Positions 1 through 6,610 of a DNA stretch of 25,326 nucleotides are shown here, piece by piece. A model generated the notes under the pieces. It was not told the DNA's origin, did not search any database, and worked only from the letters and a program-made list of their open reading frames with translations. Position 1 is the first letter of the stretch; every line of letters begins with the position of its first letter. The stretch is taken from positions 1 through 25,326 of the IMG/VR virus record IMGVR_UViG_3300032241_001329; one strand, given 5' to 3'. The DNA comes from a virus. The position numbers and the translations under genes are program-made.

Positions 1-715
1 CAGGCATTACACCATCTTCCTTTGCCGCTTCGTAGTCGTAGAAATACTTTTGCGACTTCGTGAGCAAGAAGAGGTGTTCGTGACTGCGCGTAGGTCTGTC
101 CTTGACCGCCTCTGGCATAGGGTTCGGCTTCGCCCAAATAATGTCGGATCGGAGATACCAACCATCTTGACGTAAAGCGACTGCGAGCATCCACGGGACA
201 CCGATGAGGTCTTTCGGCTTCAGTCCGGCGTTGTCCAACCACTCTTTGCGATTACGGACGTTGGTCGGGTGCTGTCCACCAGCCTGTGAGATGCCGGTCT
301 TGTTGTAGTTTCCACCACCGCCGCCTGCATAACTGTCCCCGATGTTGAGCCAGAGTGTCCCATCATCAGTCAGAACGCGCCTGACTTCACGGAACACCTC
401 AACCATGTTCTCAACGTATTCTTGCGGAGTGTCCTCAAGTCCGAGTTGAGCGTCAATGCGAGTTGCACCACACTTCTTGCACAACCTCTTGTATTGACCA
501 TCTGCGGAGAACTTGTTTCTGTGACCCTTGCTCGACGGGCCACCTGTAGGGGGTGCGATGTGGTCGCAGTCTGCTGATCCACCTTCCCACTCACCCGTGC
601 CGTAGTCTCGCAACCCGAAGTACGGCGGCGATGTGATGCAAGTTCGCACGCTCTTGTCCGGGATTTCACTAAGTCTGGCCAGAACGTCACCGACGAGAAT
701 GAGGGCCTTGCTCAC
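1..715 (-). CDS. DNA methyltransferase, TSPPY type, partial (cut by window start)
   Basis: The reading frame stays open on the minus strand from a GTG at 715 to the window edge, so only about the first 238 residues are visible. Near the N terminus it has LSEIPDKSV, then TSPPYFGLRDYG, the catalytic TSPPY motif of beta-class DNA amino-methyltransferases (N4-cytosine or N6-adenine). A K-x-C-G insertion (LCKKCGATRIDAQLGL) and KPNPMPE follow. The SAM-binding FxGxG motif would lie beyond the edge. It is a clear paralog of the methyltransferase at 712-1809, whose stop it overlaps in GTGA, so the two are cotranscribed and probably translationally coupled. Methylation of phage DNA, for instance against host restriction, is the likely role. 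The target sequence cannot be read from this. Confidence 0.9.
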   Translation of the reverse strand, partial: MSKALILVGDVLARLSEIPDKSVRTCITSPPYFGLRDYGTGEWEGGSADCDHIAPPTGGPSSKGHRNKFSADGQYKRLCKKCGATRIDAQLGLEDTPQEYVENMVEVFREVRRVLTDDGTLWLNIGDSYAGGGGGNYNKTGISQAGGQHPTNVRNRKEWLDNAGLKPKDLIGVPWMLAVALRQDGWYLRSDIIWAKPNPMPEAVKDRPTRSHEHLFLLTKSQKYFYDYEAAKEDGVMP

Positions 716-1809
716 AGAACCGTGACCTCATTCATCAAGGGAGCAGCATCGGCAATCCTGCGCTCTGCAATCTCGGCGTATTCGGGGTTTAGTTCGGTTC
801 CTACGAAGTTTCTACCATGACGGAGTGCGACAACGGCAACCGTGCCACTTCCCGTAAATGGGTCGAGAACGGTGTCTCCGGGTCGAGAACCGGCGAGAAT
901 ACATGGTTCGACGAGTGCCTCTGGCATGACCGCAAAGTGAGCACCCTTGAAGGGCTTGGTTGGAACAGTCCAGACGCTCCGCTTGTTCGCGCCTTTCACC
1001 TCATCGTATTCGATTGCGACACGGGTGTATCCCTCATCGGACAAGTTCCCGTTGCGACGAGCAGCAGCCATTCCACCACTCGTTGCCTTGACCGGCTCCC
1101 TGATGGGTTCCATGTCGCAGTAATACTTGGACTTCTTCGTGAGAAGGAAGACGTACTCGTGGCTCTTCGTGCAACGGTCACGGACGCTTTCGGGCATCGG
1201 GTTTGGCTTTGACCAAATAATGTCTTGTCGCAGATACCAACCGTCATCTTGCAAGGCAAGGGCAACTCGCCACGGGATACCTACTAAGTCCTTCGGTTTG
1301 ATGGTCGGGTGGCGGCGATCCGTTGGTCGGGTTTCACCTCTACCGACAATGTGATGTTGCTTGCCCATAAGGGTCTCGCGCTCGGTGTGGGTCGCACTCC
1401 ACGCTTGGTTTGACGCGCCCTTTCCACCCCAATAACTATCTCCGAGATTGAGCCAGACAGTTCCATCGTTCGCCAGAACCCTGTGGATTTCACGGAACAC
1501 CTTGACCATTGAGGCTACATACAGTTCGGGTGTGTCTTCTAAGCCGATCTGTGCGTCAATCCTGTCTGCACCGCATCGAAGGCAAACACTCCGATCACCT
1601 CTGGTCACACGCTCGGCAAAGACAGCCTTCGCATCTGCGTCAGGGGCCGAGATGGTGTGTTCGCAGTCAGGATCACCGCCTTCCCATGAGGCAGTTCCAT
1701 AGTCACGGAGACCGAAGTATGGGGGGCTCGTAATGCAGGTCTGCACACTGCCTTCGGGGATTTCACTCAGTCGCTCTAAGACGTTTCCGAGCAAGATAGT
1801 GGCCTTCAC
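712..1809 (-). CDS. DNA methyltransferase (beta-class, TSPPY/DPFTGSGT)
   Basis: This is a 365-aa site-specific DNA methyltransferase. TSPPYFG (residues 27-33) is the catalytic motif and DPFTGSGT (about 316-323) is the SAM-binding motif. TSPPY before the SAM motif is the beta-class order. Between them lies an insertion with C-x2-C (76-79, CLRCG) that is also present in the downstream paralog and could bind zinc. The start is GTG at 1809, overlapping the upstream stop in GTGA. AACTGACC and AAGGAG lie just upstream, inside the preceding gene, so the leader word seen elsewhere also precedes this internal start. The product is N4-cytosine or N6-adenine methylation. No restriction endonuclease gene is seen nearby, so it is probably an orphan, protective enzyme. 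Confidence 0.93.
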   Translation of the reverse strand: MKATILLGNVLERLSEIPEGSVQTCITSPPYFGLRDYGTASWEGGDPDCEHTISAPDADAKAVFAERVTRGDRSVCLRCGADRIDAQIGLEDTPELYVASMVKVFREIHRVLANDGTVWLNLGDSYWGGKGASNQAWSATHTERETLMGKQHHIVGRGETRPTDRRHPTIKPKDLVGIPWRVALALQDDGWYLRQDIIWSKPNPMPESVRDRCTKSHEYVFLLTKKSKYYCDMEPIREPVKATSGGMAAARRNGNLSDEGYTRVAIEYDEVKGANKRSVWTVPTKPFKGAHFAVMPEALVEPCILAGSRPGDTVLDPFTGSGTVAVVALRHGRNFVGTELNPEYAEIAERRIADAAPLMNEVTVL

Positions 1810-2018
1810 AATAACTCCTTCAAGTGGGTCAGTTGGTTCCCTTGCTCAGTCAGCAAGTCGTAGTAGTGGAGAGAGGTCATTACGCATTGACCTTCGGTGA
1901 GGTCAAGGATCGTCGTGCAGAACTTCTTGAGTTTGCGCGGCAGCCGCTTCGCACCGACGATGGTGTAGTGCTTCCCGTTGGGCTTGACCGCCCATGCCTT
2001 CCGAGAATGGTATTTCAC
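1806..2018 (-). CDS. small hypothetical protein, 70 aa
   Basis: This is a short basic protein (VKYHSRKAW... with many K/R in the first half) ending in a hydrophilic helix-like tail. I do not recognise a family. I chose GTG at 2018 because it sits in a TAGTG overlap with the stop of the upstream gene. A TTG at 2045 is the longer alternative. Its last 30 bases carry AACTGACC and AAGGAG, which serve as the leader of the next gene, the methyltransferase. The start region also contains one exact ATTTCACTA nonamer (2012-2020). Confidence 0.6.
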   Translation of the reverse strand: MKYHSRKAWAVKPNGKHYTIVGAKRLPRKLKKFCTTILDLTEGQCVMTSLHYYDLLTEQGNQLTHLKELL

Positions 2019-2383
2019 TAGAAATCGTGCGCGCAGTAGGGGCAAGAGAGGATTTGGTCGCCGGCGATCCTACAGCCGCGCAGTGGTGCATCGGCCTCAA
2101 CGAGTTCTTCCTCAGTCTGGAAGACGTGGTAGCACTCACCGCACTCGCGGAATGATGTGTCGTAGCCGGTCTCGACCGTGTGGTGAATGAGGCACACTTG
2201 CTCACTCACCGGCTTTGGGACAGGCGTGAGTTCGTCACCTTGCCAGACTTGACCGTTGGCTTCGTAAGTGATGATGACAGCGGCCTCAACCCTCTCAATC
2301 ACCACTTGCTCGCCCCACGGGGTCAATGCCTTGTCTCCGGGACCGAACTTGGCAGTTGCTACGCCGACATGCTCTTGGGTCAT
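2018..2383 (-). CDS. SH3-like plus zinc-ribbon small protein, 121 aa
   Basis: Residues about 12-55 (KFGPGDKALTPWG...VWQGDELTPV) have the turn-rich, beta-strand pattern of small SH3-like barrels. The C-terminal half has paired cysteines (RECGEC and SCPYC), consistent with a zinc ribbon. The architecture resembles the proteins at 15475-16023 and 16688-16951. The start ATG overlaps the upstream stop in ATGA and the end overlaps the next start in TAGTG, so it is an internal member of the leftward operon that ends with the methyltransferases. Function unknown; small zinc proteins like this often bind nucleic acid or protein. Confidence 0.75.
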   Translation of the reverse strand: MTQEHVGVATAKFGPGDKALTPWGEQVVIERVEAAVIITYEANGQVWQGDELTPVPKPVSEQVCLIHHTVETGYDTSFRECGECYHVFQTEEELVEADAPLRGCRIAGDQILSCPYCAHDF

Positions 2384-2643
2384 GGTCTAGTTGCTTGCTC
2401 TTGCGCTGCCGCGACAGCGAGAGTGGCATGAACCTGCGCCGCGAGAGTATGAAAGGCGATTTCACCGTCAATGTCCTTCGTTGGAAGGTAGATGTTTACG
2501 GGTGTTTCGTCTTGCTTCATCCAGTCATCAACCGGAACGCTCTCTGGCTTGGACTTCAGGCTGGTGTAGCAACGCACCGCCGTCAGGTGCAGTTCGGCAC
2601 TTCTGGCGTGGTCAATGGACTGCTCAAGTGGTTCTCTGGTCAT
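2380..2643 (-). CDS. hypothetical protein, 87 aa
   Basis: This is a small soluble protein with amphipathic, helix-prone N- and C-terminal thirds (MTREPLEQSIDHARSAELHL and a final alanine-rich stretch). There is no recognisable motif or membrane segment. It overlaps the upstream DUF3310 gene by ATGA and the downstream SH3/zinc gene by ATGA, so it must be translated as part of this operon. Function unknown. Confidence 0.7.
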   Translation of the reverse strand: MTREPLEQSIDHARSAELHLTAVRCYTSLKSKPESVPVDDWMKQDETPVNIYLPTKDIDGEIAFHTLAAQVHATLAVAAAQEQATRP

Positions 2644-2873
2644 GGCTGTCCTCCTAGTCGGGTGATCTCTTGGTTGACGTAGAACACGGCCTTCTTCAAG
2701 TCCTCAATGGTCTTGTCCGGGTTCCCTGCGTCCTTTAGTCCTGCTCGCCACAAATACTTGATAGCGTTGCCGACACAGAAGTTGCGGTGTTGCGTGATGG
2801 CGATGCACTCAATCCCTGACGGATCGCTTGTGTAGTGCGGCGGGTGGTTCACCATGTCCGCGTCTTGTGTCAT
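2640..2873 (-). CDS. DUF3310 family phage protein
   Basis: This 77-aa protein carries the signature of the DUF3310 family, which is frequent in phages: VNHPPHYTSDPSGIECI (from residue 8), then FCVGNAIKYLWRAGLKD and IEDLKKAVFYVNQEI. The family is often annotated as a putative nucleotide kinase-related protein, but its reaction is not established. Length is typical for the minimal domain. The start ATG has GAAGGAAGGCGC upstream as a ribosome-binding site. A 72-base gap with an inverted repeat separates it from the previous gene. It heads the run of overlapping genes leading to the methyltransferases. Confidence 0.9.
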   Translation of the reverse strand: MTQDADMVNHPPHYTSDPSGIECIAITQHRNFCVGNAIKYLWRAGLKDAGNPDKTIEDLKKAVFYVNQEITRLGGQP

Positions 2874-2894
2874 GCGCCTTCCTTCGGTAGAGGT

Positions 2895-2933
2895 CTTGCG
2901 GTCAGGCTACCAGTCCGGCAACCCGACCGCAAG
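2895..2933. repeat. inverted repeat between two leftward genes
   Basis: CTTGCGGTC (2895-2903) and GACCGCAAG (2925-2933) form a perfect 9-bp stem with a 21-base loop in the gap between the genes ending at 2945 and starting at 2873. No T-run follows on the transcribed strand, so it is not a classic intrinsic terminator. It may be a partial terminator, an mRNA processing or stability element, or a protein-binding dyad. Confidence 0.55.
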
Positions 2934-2944
2934 GGCGGTTCACC

Positions 2945-3295
2945 TCAGAAGAACCACGACCGCTTCACGGAGGCGGGTTCAGTCACCGGCTCGATGACCG
3001 GCTCAGGTGCGACGGGAGTGAACACACTCTCGGTCTCTTCCTCAGTTGCGACAACCGGCGTCGGTGCGGGTTGTGCGGTGGTGAAGATGGGCAGTTGGCT
3101 GGCGATGGAGCGCGTTGTCCAGTCCTCAACGTGACTGCTCGGCTCTCCGGTGATCGGGTCGTAGCCCTCAACCTTGACCTTCACGACGCGTCGTGCGGCG
3201 TCCCCTTCGTAGAGGTCAATCACCGTTGCCTTGTGCCAACGGTTTGCAATCTGCTTATAGACGGTCTGGCCGACCGTCATACTGCGTCGCTTCAT
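2945..3295 (-). CDS. SH3-like domain with Pro/Glu-rich tail, 116 aa
   Basis: The start ATG at 3295 follows a leader with AGGAGAACAG as ribosome-binding site. Residues about 6-55 (MTVGQTVYKQ...KATVIDLYEG...VVKVKVEG) look like a small SH3-like beta barrel. The rest is a low-complexity tail rich in P, E, T and V that ends in KRSWFF, a basic-aromatic terminus of possible interaction value. I do not recognise a named family. It has a candidate promoter with a dyad just upstream (3329-3363). A 72-base gap separates it from the DUF3310 gene downstream. Confidence 0.72.
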   Translation of the reverse strand: MKRRSMTVGQTVYKQIANRWHKATVIDLYEGDAARRVVKVKVEGYDPITGEPSSHVEDWTTRSIASQLPIFTTAQPAPTPVVATEEETESVFTPVAPEPVIEPVTEPASVKRSWFF

Positions 3296-3328
3296 CTGTT
3301 CTCCTAGTGAGTTGGTATGTGGTGATGC

Positions 3329-3355
3329 GCCGTAAGTCAATCACAGTCTTACGGC
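3329..3355. promoter_or_regulatory. dyad GCCGTAAG-N11-CTTACGGC in a promoter region
   Basis: GCCGTAAG (3329-3336) and CTTACGGC (3348-3355) form a perfect 8-bp inverted repeat. It lies immediately downstream of a minus-strand TTGACA (3358-3363) and before the gene starting at 3295. No good -10 is visible at 17-18 bases (the position holds TTGACT), so the promoter is weak or needs an activator. The dyad sits where an operator would block or help polymerase. It could alternatively be an RNA hairpin in the 5' leader or a terminator of the gene ending at 3369. Confidence 0.5.
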
Positions 3356-3368
3356 ATTGTCAAATCGG

Positions 3369-3587
3369 TTAGTCGATGTAATCAACCTCTGCGCCGCAAG
3401 AGCAAGTTGCCTTGACGTGGCAAGCGAAGGGTGATACCGGCTCAAGGTATTCCTGTTGCGCCCACCCATCGGCCTCACAAGTGAGGTGGAGCACTCCGTC
3501 GTACAGAATACCGACGCTACGGTCTGCCGGTTCATACGCCCACCCAGCCGCGAACAGTTCCATCTTCTCTAATAATCCGTATCGCAT
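3369..3587 (-). CDS. small cysteine-containing protein, 72 aa
   Basis: ATG at 3587 is preceded by AGGAGG and by a minus-strand promoter (3625-3653), so this start is well supported. The protein ends with CHVKATCSCGAEVDYID, a cysteine/histidine cluster that may hold a metal. The first part contains MELFAAGWAYEP and GILYDGVLHLTCEADG. No named family recognised. It appears monocistronic: its own promoter lies upstream and another promoter region begins just after its stop. Confidence 0.72.
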   Translation of the reverse strand: MRYGLLEKMELFAAGWAYEPADRSVGILYDGVLHLTCEADGWAQQEYLEPVSPFACHVKATCSCGAEVDYID

Positions 3588-3624
3588 CTCTGCCTCCTGT
3601 GCAGTTGGTTCATGTTGGTTGGTT

Positions 3625-3653
3625 ATTGTCTCACATAAGTAAGGCGCGGTCAA
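3625..3653 (-). promoter_or_regulatory. sigma70-like promoter, ACTTATG spacer class
   Basis: TTGACC (3648-3653), 17-base spacer, GACAAT (3625-3630) on the minus strand, driving the 72-aa gene at 3369-3587. The spacer carries ACTTATG at positions 8-14, as in the promoter at 19999. Confidence 0.75.
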
Positions 3654-3656
3654 GTC

Positions 3657-3860
3657 TCAGTAGGCGGCGCGCATCTGCTTGGCCAAACGCTCGACAGTCT
3701 TGTAGTTGGCAATCTCGGCGCATTGACCGTAGTGACCACCTTCGCTGATCGCTTGGCTCATGGTCTCGCAGACCAACATGCGCGTCACGGGTTGTCCTGC
3801 GTTGCGGGCCCAAACGCTGATGTGGAGTGCAAGTCGCTCTGCCGCTTGTGTCTTCGTCAT
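3657..3860 (-). CDS. hypothetical helical protein, 67 aa
   Basis: I place the start at ATG 3860 because ACGGAGCGAAG precedes it. An ATG at 3878 would lie almost exactly at the predicted transcription start and would give a leaderless message 6 residues longer. The product is alpha-helical in character (MTKTQAAERLALHISVWARN...KTVERLAKQMRAAY) with two cysteines and no recognisable family. Single-gene unit with its own promoter at 3885-3913. Confidence 0.68.
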   Translation of the reverse strand: MTKTQAAERLALHISVWARNAGQPVTRMLVCETMSQAISEGGHYGQCAEIANYKTVERLAKQMRAAY

Positions 3861-3884
3861 CTTCGCTCCGTTCTCCATAAGTCA

Positions 3885-3913
3885 ATCGTGACATAGTGCG
3901 AAGATAAAGTCAA
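3885..3913 (-). promoter_or_regulatory. sigma70-like promoter, leftward arm of a divergent pair
   Basis: TTGACT (3908-3913), 17-base spacer, CACGAT (3885-3890) on the minus strand. It diverges from the promoter at 3962-3990, with 48 bases between the two -35 boxes, and drives 3657-3860. Confidence 0.6.
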
Positions 3914-3961
3914 GGCGAGAGACAGGATTTACGCCCCTCTCTAAATAATCTTCGATTGCCC

Positions 3962-3990
3962 TTGACTTTGTGACAACCGTTGTGCATAAT
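3962..3990 (+). promoter_or_regulatory. sigma70-like promoter, CAACCGT spacer class
   Basis: TTGACT (3962-3967), 17-base spacer, CATAAT (3985-3990). The spacer has CAACCGT at positions 7-13, inside ACAACCGTTGT, a short near-palindrome. The leader word AACTGACCA follows at 4005-4013 and the ATG lies at 4030. Confidence 0.85.
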
Positions 3991-4029
3991 AGATGTGTAG
4001 TAAGAACTGACCACGAGAGAGGCAAACAA

Positions 4030-4491
4030 ATGCGAGACTTCAACTCACGAGACTTGGACACTTGGCTCCGTTCACCATACGACGATGCCGAAGACTGCGA
4101 CGAAGAGACAACTGCCGGCGAAGTCACTTGCCAGCGATGCGGCACGACTTACGAGACTGACTGGGCCGACCGCGAGTGGGTCGATGGTGACATTCGATAC
4201 ACCGAGGCTTGTGAGGGTTGCAACATTCCCTTCACCATCGTTATCGGCGGTTGGGACGGTGGTGTGTGCAAGGACAGCATCGCCGAGGCCAACGGTTGGG
4301 ACGACCCCGACTTCGTGCCGAACACGGTTCGCCCCTACTTCTACAGCAAGGTTGTTGCAGAGTGGAAGTTGATGCAGTACCAGATGTGGAGCACCGAGAA
4401 CGCCTACGAGGCCCTCTACTACCGCATGGCAAAGAACTGCGAACAGCAAGAGTTCCCGAACAGGTACTACAGCAAGGAAATCGGTTGGTAG
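4030..4491 (+). CDS. zinc-ribbon protein, 153 aa
   Basis: The ATG at 4030 follows a promoter, the AACTGACCA leader word and GAGAGGCAAACAA, so this start is preferred to any upstream in-frame codon. The N terminus is acidic (DDAEDCDEETT). C34-x2-C37 (CQRCG) and C61-x2-C64 (CEGC) form a four-cysteine zinc ribbon. The C-terminal half (VAEWKLMQYQMWSTENAYEA...) is aromatic and helical, suggesting a folded interaction domain. No named family recognised. It stands first of two adjacent rightward single-gene units. Confidence 0.82.
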   Translation: MRDFNSRDLDTWLRSPYDDAEDCDEETTAGEVTCQRCGTTYETDWADREWVDGDIRYTEACEGCNIPFTIVIGGWDGGVCKDSIAEANGWDDPDFVPNTVRPYFYSKVVAEWKLMQYQMWSTENAYEALYYRMAKNCEQQEFPNRYYSKEIGW

Positions 4492-4502
4492 TCTCAACCG
4501 AT

Positions 4503-4531
4503 TTGACAAGCGCGCTAAGGTGCGCGACAAT
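4503..4531 (+). promoter_or_regulatory. sigma70-like promoter with dyad in spacer
   Basis: TTGACA (4503-4508), 17-base spacer, GACAAT (4526-4531). CGCGC and GCGCG within the spacer form a 5-bp dyad around TAAGGT. AACTGAC (4540-4546) follows in the leader of the gene starting at 4561. Confidence 0.82.
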
Positions 4532-4560
4532 GAACGACCAACTGACTTAGGAGAGAGACA

Positions 4561-4950
4561 ATGACCGACCAGAAACTCGTCACGCGTTTCATGTATCCGC
4601 CTTCCTTGTTCGTCTTGTGCGAAGAGGCGGGTATCAACGCGATGCAAGGGGAGAAGTTCACCGATCAGGATTGGGCCGACTACCTTGGGATTGACTTAGG
4701 TGAACTGCCTTACTACATGCTCGATGACGAAGAACTTGAGATGTTCTTGACGATGTATCCCGATTGGGAAGACAACCCCTTCGGTGATGACGAAGACGAG
4801 GCAGAGGTCTTTCCTGACTTGGCCCCTGTCGTTCCGATAAGCGCGGCTAAGGCGAAGACTAAGGCGAAGAGCGAATACGACGAACCGTCAATCTTCGCCA
4901 ACACCTTCACGACGCCAAAGGTTCCTCACTACCTAGTGACGATCCACTAG
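4561..4950 (+). CDS. highly acidic small protein, 129 aa
   Basis: This is a strongly acidic protein: by hand count 27 D/E against 8 K/R, with the densest stretch around DDEDEAEVFPD. A short K-A-K repeat (AKAKTKAKSEY) then precedes the C terminus. Start ATG 4561 has GGAGAGAGACA upstream plus promoter and leader word. No family recognised. Size and charge are compatible with a DNA-mimic inhibitor (such as an anti-restriction or anti-nuclease protein), but many acidic phage proteins are not mimics, so this is speculation. Its stop lies in a CTAG that also supplies the stop of the convergent gene. Confidence 0.8.
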   Translation: MTDQKLVTRFMYPPSLFVLCEEAGINAMQGEKFTDQDWADYLGIDLGELPYYMLDDEELEMFLTMYPDWEDNPFGDDEDEAEVFPDLAPVVPISAAKAKTKAKSEYDEPSIFANTFTTPKVPHYLVTIH

Positions 4951-5096
4951 TCGCAACAACTATCTCGCCACCCGCACGCTCGGCACTTGTAATGGGCGTG
5001 TTCGGGTGAGAGGTCGCTACCGCAGTGCGGACACTCGGGGAAGATAGCGTAAGGGTTGCACTCAGGCGACCCCTGTTGCCCCTCTACGCCCGCCAT
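4947..5096 (-). CDS. small zinc-ribbon protein, 49 aa
   Basis: C22-x2-C25 (CPHCG) and C38-x2-C41 (CRACG) form a textbook four-cysteine ribbon in a 49-aa protein that ends WRDSCCD. The start ATG at 5096 lies inside the 3' end of the upstream gene (13-base overlap), marking it as the last gene of the leftward block. Its TAG stop shares the palindrome CTAG (4947-4950) with the stop of the convergent acidic-protein gene. The role is unknown; ribbons of this size usually bind nucleic acid or a protein partner. Confidence 0.78.
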   Translation of the reverse strand: MAGVEGQQGSPECNPYAIFPECPHCGSDLSPEHAHYKCRACGWRDSCCD

Positions 5097-5371
5097 GTCG
5101 GTTGGTTCTGCGGCAAGTGGAGTTTGGCAACCTCAGCACTCGCAACGGCTTGCTTCGTGGCGCGCTCGTACTCTTCGTCAAGTCCACTTGACAAGATAGC
5201 GATCACCTCTTCGGGCGGGTTGCTTGTGATCTGCGACAGAGCGTTCACGGCTCGGGTGAGCATGGCGCGCTCTATAGCGTGCATACGCTTGATGGCCTCA
5301 ATGCCAACCTGAACGGCGATGCCTTCAGCATCGTCATCTTCGATGCCACTTGGCACTTGTTCCTCAGCCAT
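5084..5371 (-). CDS. hypothetical helical protein, 95 aa
   Basis: A soluble, mostly helical protein (VQVGIEAIKRMHAIERAML...LDEEYERATKQAVASAEVAK) with no recognised motif. It has an acidic N terminus and a central PPEEV turn. The ATG at 5371 overlaps the stop of the preceding gene by 8 bases, and its own 3' end overlaps the zinc-ribbon gene by 13 bases, so it is embedded in the leftward operon. Function unknown. Confidence 0.68.
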   Translation of the reverse strand: MAEEQVPSGIEDDDAEGIAVQVGIEAIKRMHAIERAMLTRAVNALSQITSNPPEEVIAILSSGLDEEYERATKQAVASAEVAKLHLPQNQPTWRA

Positions 5372-5693
5372 CTAGTTGCCCTTTCATTAGTTCTAAGTCA
5401 ATCCCGAGCGTCTCGCTAATCACCTTGAGGGCTGCGGTGAGGCGCGCCATGTTGTCGGCGTGTCGCTGCTCGACAGGTTGCGGGAGAATAATCATCGTGC
5501 CTTCTGCCGCCAACTGCGTCAAGAGACCGTTCCACATCTCAATCATAAAGACGATGGTTTCCACCGCAGCGTCAAGGGCCTCTTCGGTCGCTACGACGCG
5601 CTGGACGTCTTCGGGGAGTAGGGCATCGTAGAAGTCCGACTTGCCGCCGACGAGACTGCGAACACGGTTCAGCAAGCGTTGGTAGGTGGACAC
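5364..5693 (-). CDS. hypothetical helical protein, 109 aa
   Basis: Starts at GTG 5693, 9 bases after the previous stop, with only a weak AGGG upstream. The sequence is alpha-helical (STYQRLLNRVRSLVGG...ALDAAVETIVFMIEMWNGLL...ARLTAALKVISETLGID). There is no membrane segment long enough to be convincing and no recognised family. Its position between overlapping genes supports it being real. Function unknown. Confidence 0.68.
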   Translation of the reverse strand: MSTYQRLLNRVRSLVGGKSDFYDALLPEDVQRVVATEEALDAAVETIVFMIEMWNGLLTQLAAEGTMIILPQPVEQRHADNMARLTAALKVISETLGIDLELMKGQLDG

Positions 5694-5702
5694 GCGGCTA
5701 CC

Positions 5703-5882
5703 CTACCACTCTTCGTCTTCGTAGGAGTTGATGATCTTCACGATCTTCGCAACGGCTGTGCGACTTGTCTCACCCCGACGGGCGTAGAAGACTGAGTTCC
5801 CGTCAACGTCAAAGATTTCCCACTGCTCTTCGTCGAGTTCGTAGGCCCACGGGCGCGGGTGCTCGTCAAACAGGAGCATCAT
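5703..5882 (-). CDS. small hypothetical protein, 59 aa
   Basis: ATG 5882 (or the adjacent in-frame ATG 5879) is preceded by GGAGGTGGA. The product has a compact alpha/beta look: an aromatic N terminus (LLFDEHPRPWAY), then EIFDVDGNSVFYARRG and an AKIVKIIN helix. This pattern recurs in small phage proteins, but I cannot name the family. The start overlaps the upstream gene by 17 bases. Confidence 0.7.
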   Translation of the reverse strand: MMLLFDEHPRPWAYELDEEQWEIFDVDGNSVFYARRGETSRTAVAKIVKIINSYEDEEW

Positions 5883-6279
5883 TCCACCTCCACGACATAG
5901 GTTCCTTGACCGCAAAGGTCACATAGTTCCGACCCTCTTCGATAACCGTTTCTTGCTTGATGACGCTCTGCGCTTGGATACCTGCGCCAACCGCATAACG
6001 GATCGCTTCGTCGTTCGGCAACTCCCCACCGACGAATGGCACTCGCACGGGTGCTGGCTCTAGTGAAATCCAATCCATGTCGCCATCTCCCCACTCGCCG
6101 GCGGCTTGCCAGCCCTTTGACTTGGCAGCAGCAAGGGCGACTTCGTGCGATTTCACTAACTCGCTCGCCTCAAGAGTGCCGAGAATACGAGATTTCACTA
6201 CAACCTCAGTCGTGTCGGACACGGGCTCGATTGCACTTACCGCAACCGTGTCCCCACTGATCTCAAGAATGGTTCTCAT
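5866..6279 (-). CDS. hypothetical protein, 137 aa, carrying three ATTTCACTA sites
   Basis: The protein reads as beta-rich at the N terminus (RTILEISGDTVAVSAIEPV...TTEVVVKSRILG), followed by a helix (SHEVALAAAKSKG) and another beta section. No family recognised. I chose ATG 6279; its ribosome-binding site is poor and the upstream gene ends 32 bases earlier. Three exact copies of the dispersed nonamer lie within 140 bases of this gene (6061, 6150, 6192), in two orientations and so in different codon contexts. That makes a protein-level explanation unlikely. Confidence 0.7.
   Translation of the reverse strand: MRTILEISGDTVAVSAIEPVSDTTEVVVKSRILGTLEASELVKSHEVALAAAKSKGWQAAGEWGDGDMDWISLEPAPVRVPFVGGELPNDEAIRYAVGAGIQAQSVIKQETVIEEGRNYVTFAVKEPMSWRWNDAPV
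6061..6200. repeat. cluster of three ATTTCACTA nonamers
   Basis: TAGTGAAAT at 6061-6069 and ATTTCACTA at 6150-6158 and 6192-6200, all inside one coding region. See the finding on the dispersed nonamer. Confidence 0.7.
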
Positions 6280-6310
6280 GCTTGGAAGTTTATTCCATAG
6301 ATGGAGAACA

Positions 6311-6610
6311 CTACCCTGCAACCTGTTCGGTTTCCACCTCAGCAAGCGTATTGACCATCGCTAGGAACCGTTGGGCTGCTCCGAGCGCGGCGTCTTTCGT
6401 CGGGAAGTCTTCGCCGTGCACGTACACGTCTGAGGGTGTGGCCGTGAAATACCACCAGAAGACCCACTTCGGGAAGGCGTAATACTGCCCGCGCTCGTCA
6501 ATCTTGTGAGACTCAATCCAGAGGTTGAGTGACCCCTCTTCAGCATGAAACTGCTCTTCGATGCGGTCAGAGGCGTGAGTAGTTTCCTGTTTCCATGTAA
6601 TCGGTGTCAT
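6311..6610 (-). CDS. hypothetical protein, 99 aa
   Basis: Starts at ATG 6610 with AAGGAGAACG upstream and an ATGA overlap with the deaminase stop, so it is translationally coupled to that gene. It contains an aromatic patch (AFPKWVFWWYFTATPSDVYVHG) followed by a helix (KDAALGAAQRFLAMVNTLAE). No named family recognised. The WVFWWYF patch is too short to be a membrane span with confidence. The role is unknown. Confidence 0.74.
   Translation of the reverse strand: MTPITWKQETTHASDRIEEQFHAEEGSLNLWIESHKIDERGQYYAFPKWVFWWYFTATPSDVYVHGEDFPTKDAALGAAQRFLAMVNTLAEVETEQVAG

Noticed and set aside
4072-4647. 191-codon minus-strand frame
   Set aside because: Antisense to the zinc-ribbon gene 4030-4491 and the acidic-protein gene; it also covers the promoter at 4503.
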